In this document: one piece after another, positions 39,322 through 39,323 of the stretch
Numbering within the stretch: the stretch's first letter is position 1
Layout of the letters: each line of letters begins with the position of its first letter
The notes under the pieces: generated by a model
The model's input: only the letters and a program-made list of their open reading frames with translations
Told to the model about the DNA's origin: nothing
Database searches by the model: none
Position numbers and translations under genes: made by a program
Assembly (NCBI GenBank): GCA_902796595.1
Contig: CADBPM010000040.1
Span: 1 to 39,323 of the forward strand
Origin: an uncultured Lachnospiraceae bacterium
GTDB lineage: Bacteria > Bacillota > Clostridia > Lachnospirales > Lachnospiraceae
Direction: 5' to 3'
DNA: 39,323 nt

Positions 39322-39323
39322 AA

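Noticed and set aside
1..39323. CRISPR array, tRNA/rRNA genes, prophage, toxin-antitoxin or defence island
   Set aside because: No regularly spaced direct repeats, cloverleaf-like sequences, integrase, transposase, structural phage genes or defence domains are visible. The SNF2 protein alone, next to trkAH, is not evidence of a defence locus.

Overview
The window looks like chromosome from a low-GC Clostridia bacterium, most likely a Lachnospiraceae relative of Butyrivibrio or Pseudobutyrivibrio. This is inferred from gene content and order, not from a search. Pointers are an L27 with a cleavable N-terminal extension next to the Prp protease, MinCDE together with DivIVA, a SepF-YlmH-DivIVA cluster, orphan BlaI, RNase G, strong AGGAGG ribosome binding sites and several TTG starts. 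Genes are densely packed and almost all are core housekeeping genes. I see no rRNA, tRNA, CRISPR array, prophage or transposase.

Layout. 0-1.3 kb: L28 (rpmB) with promoter and terminator, then miaA. 1.4-12 kb: a long cell-shape operon, radC-mreB-mreC-mreD-PBP2-minC-minD-minE-rodA-mgsA-DD-carboxypeptidase, covering elongation (MreBCD/RodA/PBP2), septum placement (MinCDE) and peptidoglycan trimming. 12-12.5 kb: a small P-loop protein. 12.7-19.6 kb: HlyD-like membrane protein, yggS, sepF, ylmH, divIVA, aroB, lspA, rluD. 19.7-21.6 kb: an accessory-looking stretch with an orphan BlaI-type repressor and a fused GNAT acetyltransferase-nucleoside phosphorylase.

From 21.9 kb most genes are on the minus strand. 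An exported amidase and a GHL10 glycosidase form a two-gene peptidoglycan operon. A ribosome and GTPase block follows (in transcription order rng; rplU-prp-rpmA; obgE-yhbY-nadD-yqeK-rsfS). A small plus-strand membrane protein separates it from a trkA-trkH-SNF2 operon.

The least ordinary signal is non-coding. An interspersed repeat of about 100 bp occurs at 12513-12614 and, inverted, at 39221-39321. A 5'-end fragment lies at 19636-19660, and a copy of its palindromic end lies at 20241-20275. The palindrome has 15-bp arms and a compensatory base-pair change between copies. A second, bulged hairpin lies beside two of the palindromes. Other points of interest are the GNAT-phosphorylase fusion, a PBP2 with an insertion of roughly 240 residues, an RNase G lacking its cysteine zinc-link, a structured leader of about 360 nt before rng, and the amidase-GHL10 pair.
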